From the NCBI RefSeq assembly GCF_017983445.1, contig NZ_JAGOBJ010000005.1, positions 248,001 through 312,000 of the forward strand: DNA of 64,000 nucleotides, written 5' to 3'. The notes under the pieces were generated by a model. It ran no database searches. It was not told the DNA's origin and saw only the letters and a list, made by a program, of their open reading frames with translations. The stretch's first letter is position 1. Each line of letters opens with the position of its first letter. This document shows positions 61,327 to 64,000 of the stretch, one piece after another. Origin of the DNA: Halomonas sp. Its GTDB lineage: Bacteria; Pseudomonadota; Gammaproteobacteria; Pseudomonadales; Halomonadaceae. The position numbers and the translations under genes were made by a program.

Positions 61327-64000
61327 ATGCTCAACGCTAAAAAAATGCGTGATTCTGCCACCTGGCAAACTGACCTTGATACGCTGATGGCCCAGGTGAG
61401 CGACCACTACCTGGTGGACGAAGAAACTTACGTTAGCGAACTTATCAAACTGCTGGACACGGATCGCGAAGATTTTGCCCGTATTGAGGCCAACACGGCA
61501 GCGCTGATACGCGACGTGCGTGCCATGGACACGGCCGTCGACACCATTGATGAGCTTTTGCAGCAGTACAGTCTGGATACCCATGAAGGGTTGATGCTGA
61601 TGTGCCTGGCCGAAGCCATGCTGCGCATTCCCGATAAGGTGACCGCCGATGCTCTGATTGAAGACAAGCTTGGCCCTGCCGATTGGCAGTCCTATGCAGG
61701 TAAAAGCGAGTCGTGGATGGTCAATGCTTCCACGTGGGGTCTATTGATGACCGGCCGCGTATTAAAGCTCGATCACCCGCGGGATGGCCAGCCGGCCACC
61801 TTTATTAACCGCATGGTTAATCGTATGGGCGAGCCAGTGATTCGTCGCGCGATGGTTGAAGCGATGAAAATCATGGGCAAGCAGTTCGTATTGGGCCGCG
61901 ACATCAACGAAGCCCTGAAACGCTCCAAACCGCTATTCAACAAAGGCTACACCTACTCTTACGACATGCTAGGTGAAGCCGCGCGTACGCGTGATGACGC
62001 CAAGCGCTACTTTGATGATTATGCCCGTGCCATTGAACAGGTGGGTAAAACGTCTAAAACGCTGAGCGACAAGACGCCCGCGCCGTCTGTTTCCATCAAG
62101 CTTTCCGCGCTTCATCCGCGCTATGAATTCGGCCGTCGCGAGCAGGTACTCGCAGAGCTGGTCGATACCGTTATCAAGCTGGTCACTAAAGCCCGCGAGC
62201 TGGATGTTGCCGTCACGATTGATGCCGAAGAAGTCGATCGCCTGGAGCTTTCACTGGAAGTTTTCCGTGCTGTTTACTCAAGCGATGCGGTAAAAGGCTG
62301 GGGCCATTTTGGTCTGGTAGTACAGGCGTACTCCAAGCGCGCCCTACCGGTACTTCACTACATCAACCGCTTAGCGGATGAGCAAGGCGATGAGATTCCG
62401 CTTCGCTTGGTGAAAGGCGCTTACTGGGATAGCGAAATCAAAGAGTCGCAGCAGCTAGGCGTTGATGGCTACCCGGTTTATACCCGAAAAGCATGTACCG
62501 ATGTTGCTTACCTCGCGTGTGCCCAGCTCCTGCTTTCTAACGATACCGTCGGGCGCATTTTTCCGCAGTTCGCCACACATAACGCCCATACGGTCACTAA
62601 TATTCTGGAGTTTGCCAACCACAACAGCCGCCCGTTTGAGTTCCAACGCCTGCATGGTATGGGTGAGGCGCTTTACGATGCAGCCCTGGAACGCGCGCCT
62701 GAAGGCACGTACTGCCGCATCTACGCTCCTGTAGGCGCGCATAAGGACTTGTTACCCTACCTTGTGCGTCGCCTGCTGGAAAACGGTGCTAACTCGTCGT
62801 TCGTTCACCAACTGGTCGATCCAGAAGTCCCGGTCGAGTGGCTTTGCCAGCACCCGATAGAGACTCTGCGCCAGCAGAAATCGTTGACCAATACGCGGAT
62901 TCCGCTACCCAAGGACATTTACGGGCCCAAGCGTCGCAACTCACGAGGCGTTAACCTGAATATCCGCAGCCACTTTTATCCGCTGATGGATAAGATGGCC
63001 ACCTTCATGGATAAGCAGTACCTGGCCAAACCGCTGTTGGCGTTCGATGTGGCAGACGATGCCGCCAATACCCACAGCGTGACCTGCCCATTTGATCGAC
63101 GTCAAAGCGTAGGCAGCGTTCAGTGGACGACAAAAGAGCAGGCAACCAAGGCACTGGATGCGGCATGGAATGCCTTCCCTCACTGGGAAGCCACACCGGT
63201 TGCCGAGCGCGCGGCCGTATTGCGCCGCCTGGCCGACCTGATGGAAGACAACATGCCGGAGCTTATGACCCTTTGCTCACGCGAAGGCGGCAAGCTCTTG
63301 ACGGATGGTGTGGACGAAATCAAGGAAGCCGTCGACTTCTGCCGCTACTACGCCATGCGCGCTGAAGAGTCGTTTGGCGAGCCAACGGAACTGCCGGGGC
63401 CGACCGGTGAATCCAACCGGCTGATCATGGGCGGTAAAGGCGTGTTTGCCGCGATAAGCCCGTGGAACTTCCCGGTGGCGATCTTCTGCGGCCAGATCGT
63501 TGCCGCAGCCGTTGCGGGTAATACCGTGCTGGCCAAACCTGCCGAGCAAACGTCGATTGTCGCCCACCGGGTGATAGAACTGCTTTACGAAGCTGGCCTG
63601 CCGCGTGATGTGGTTCAGCTACTGCCGGGCGATGGCCCGACCGTGGGCAGCGTGCTGACGTCCGACCCGCGTATCACAGGCGTGGTATTTACCGGCGGCA
63701 CTGACACGGCGCAGATCATCAACCGCGCTTTGGCTGCACGTGAGAACGCGCCACTGCCTACGCTGATCGCTGAAACCGGCGGCATGAACGCCATGATCGT
63801 CGACTCCACCGCCCTGCCCGAGCAGGTCGTGGTCGATGTGATTCAGTCTGCGTTTCAAAGTGCTGGTCAGCGCTGCTCGGCATTGCGGGTTCTTTACCTG
63901 CAAGACGACGTTGCTGATCGTGTCATCACGATTCTTAAAGGTGCAATGAACGAGCTGCGTATCGGTGACCCGCGCGATTTAGGTACCGACGTTGGCCCGG
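61327..64000 (+). CDS. putA: Bifunctional proline dehydrogenase / P5C dehydrogenase (3' end outside window)
   Basis: The first 891 codons are visible; the frame is still open at the edge. An N-terminal helical domain is followed by the FAD-binding proline dehydrogenase barrel (about residues 230-560; SIKLSALHPRYE, VTIDAEEVDRLELS, LPLRLVKGAYWD) and the aldehyde dehydrogenase domain from about 620 (AAISPWNFPVAIFCGQI, catalytic Glu816 in AETGGMNAMIVDS and Cys850 in GQRCSALRVLYL). It oxidises proline to glutamate at the inner membrane. The N-terminus lacks the ribbon-helix-helix repressor domain of E. coli PutA. Confidence 0.95.
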   Translation, partial: MLNAKKMRDSATWQTDLDTLMAQVSDHYLVDEETYVSELIKLLDTDREDFARIEANTAALIRDVRAMDTAVDTIDELLQQYSLDTHEGLMLMCLAEAMLRIPDKVTADALIEDKLGPADWQSYAGKSESWMVNASTWGLLMTGRVLKLDHPRDGQPATFINRMVNRMGEPVIRRAMVEAMKIMGKQFVLGRDINEALKRSKPLFNKGYTYSYDMLGEAARTRDDAKRYFDDYARAIEQVGKTSKTLSDKTPAPSVSIKLSALHPRYEFGRREQVLAELVDTVIKLVTKARELDVAVTIDAEEVDRLELSLEVFRAVYSSDAVKGWGHFGLVVQAYSKRALPVLHYINRLADEQGDEIPLRLVKGAYWDSEIKESQQLGVDGYPVYTRKACTDVAYLACAQLLLSNDTVGRIFPQFATHNAHTVTNILEFANHNSRPFEFQRLHGMGEALYDAALERAPEGTYCRIYAPVGAHKDLLPYLVRRLLENGANSSFVHQLVDPEVPVEWLCQHPIETLRQQKSLTNTRIPLPKDIYGPKRRNSRGVNLNIRSHFYPLMDKMATFMDKQYLAKPLLAFDVADDAANTHSVTCPFDRRQSVGSVQWTTKEQATKALDAAWNAFPHWEATPVAERAAVLRRLADLMEDNMPELMTLCSREGGKLLTDGVDEIKEAVDFCRYYAMRAEESFGEPTELPGPTGESNRLIMGGKGVFAAISPWNFPVAIFCGQIVAAAVAGNTVLAKPAEQTSIVAHRVIELLYEAGLPRDVVQLLPGDGPTVGSVLTSDPRITGVVFTGGTDTAQIINRALAARENAPLPTLIAETGGMNAMIVDSTALPEQVVVDVIQSAFQSAGQRCSALRVLYLQDDVADRVITILKGAMNELRIGDPRDLGTDVGP

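Noticed and set aside
1-64000. tRNA, rRNA or tmRNA genes
   Set aside because: No cloverleaf or conserved rRNA segment was recognised in the intergenic regions by eye; a covariance scan would be decisive.

Overview
The window reads as chromosome of a moderately halophilic gammaproteobacterium, most likely Halomonas or a close relative. This rests on overall gene content: Entner-Doudoroff sugar catabolism under HexR-like sites, a FruB/FruK/FruA fructose PTS of the pseudomonad type, Trk potassium uptake, TRAP and sodium-coupled transporters, a caa3-type oxidase and PutA. Genus assignment is inference; no rRNA or tRNA gene was recognised.

Layout. 1-6.8 kb: end of a PfkB sugar kinase, then a D-galactonate catabolic cluster (FadR-type GntR regulator, dgoD, dgoK, dgoA, an SMP-30 lactonase) and a convergent sodium:solute symporter. 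The same ATGTCNGACAT palindrome lies before the regulator and before the symporter. 6.9-9.8 kb: zwf-pgl-eda on the minus strand. 10.1-14.8 kb: trkH, a shortened KdpD-like kinase, KdpE-like regulator and trkA. 14.8-16.8 kb: ECF sigma factor, anti-sigma factor and a secreted DUF3455-like protein. 17-28.9 kb: gap and pykA-mgsA (divergent), fruR and fruBKA (divergent), and pgi. HexR-like boxes precede zwf, gap/pykA and pgi; a FruR-like operator lies between fruR and fruB.

29.1-31.2 kb is the most unusual part: an AT-richer accessory insert of two minus-strand genes, each ending inside a structure with the hallmarks of an integron attC recombination site. The sites are one of 71 bp and one of 125 bp resembling the Vibrio cholerae repeat type. 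No integrase gene is in the window, so this looks like an integrase-less cassette cluster. The cassettes encode a RES-domain-like protein and an uncharacterised protein with distant DUF2971 flavour, both candidates for toxin or defence functions.

31.3-64 kb: a GNAT acetyltransferase; a TRAP transporter operon with its TetR regulator and an amidohydrolase; azlCD; a secreted alkaline phosphatase; a radical SAM protein; a Na/Pi-type transporter; tyrS; a LuxR regulator; a caa3-type cytochrome oxidase operon (fused subunit I-III, subunit II with cytochrome c domain, copper P-type ATPase); small membrane proteins; a rhomboid protease; a phosphoesterase and nadK; an EamA transporter; a Pmp3-like fusion; a CBS protein; an AraC regulator; and the first 891 codons of putA, which runs off the window. 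Two minus-strand terminator hairpins at about 55.34 and 59.75 kb share a 12-base flank and may mark related small RNAs.
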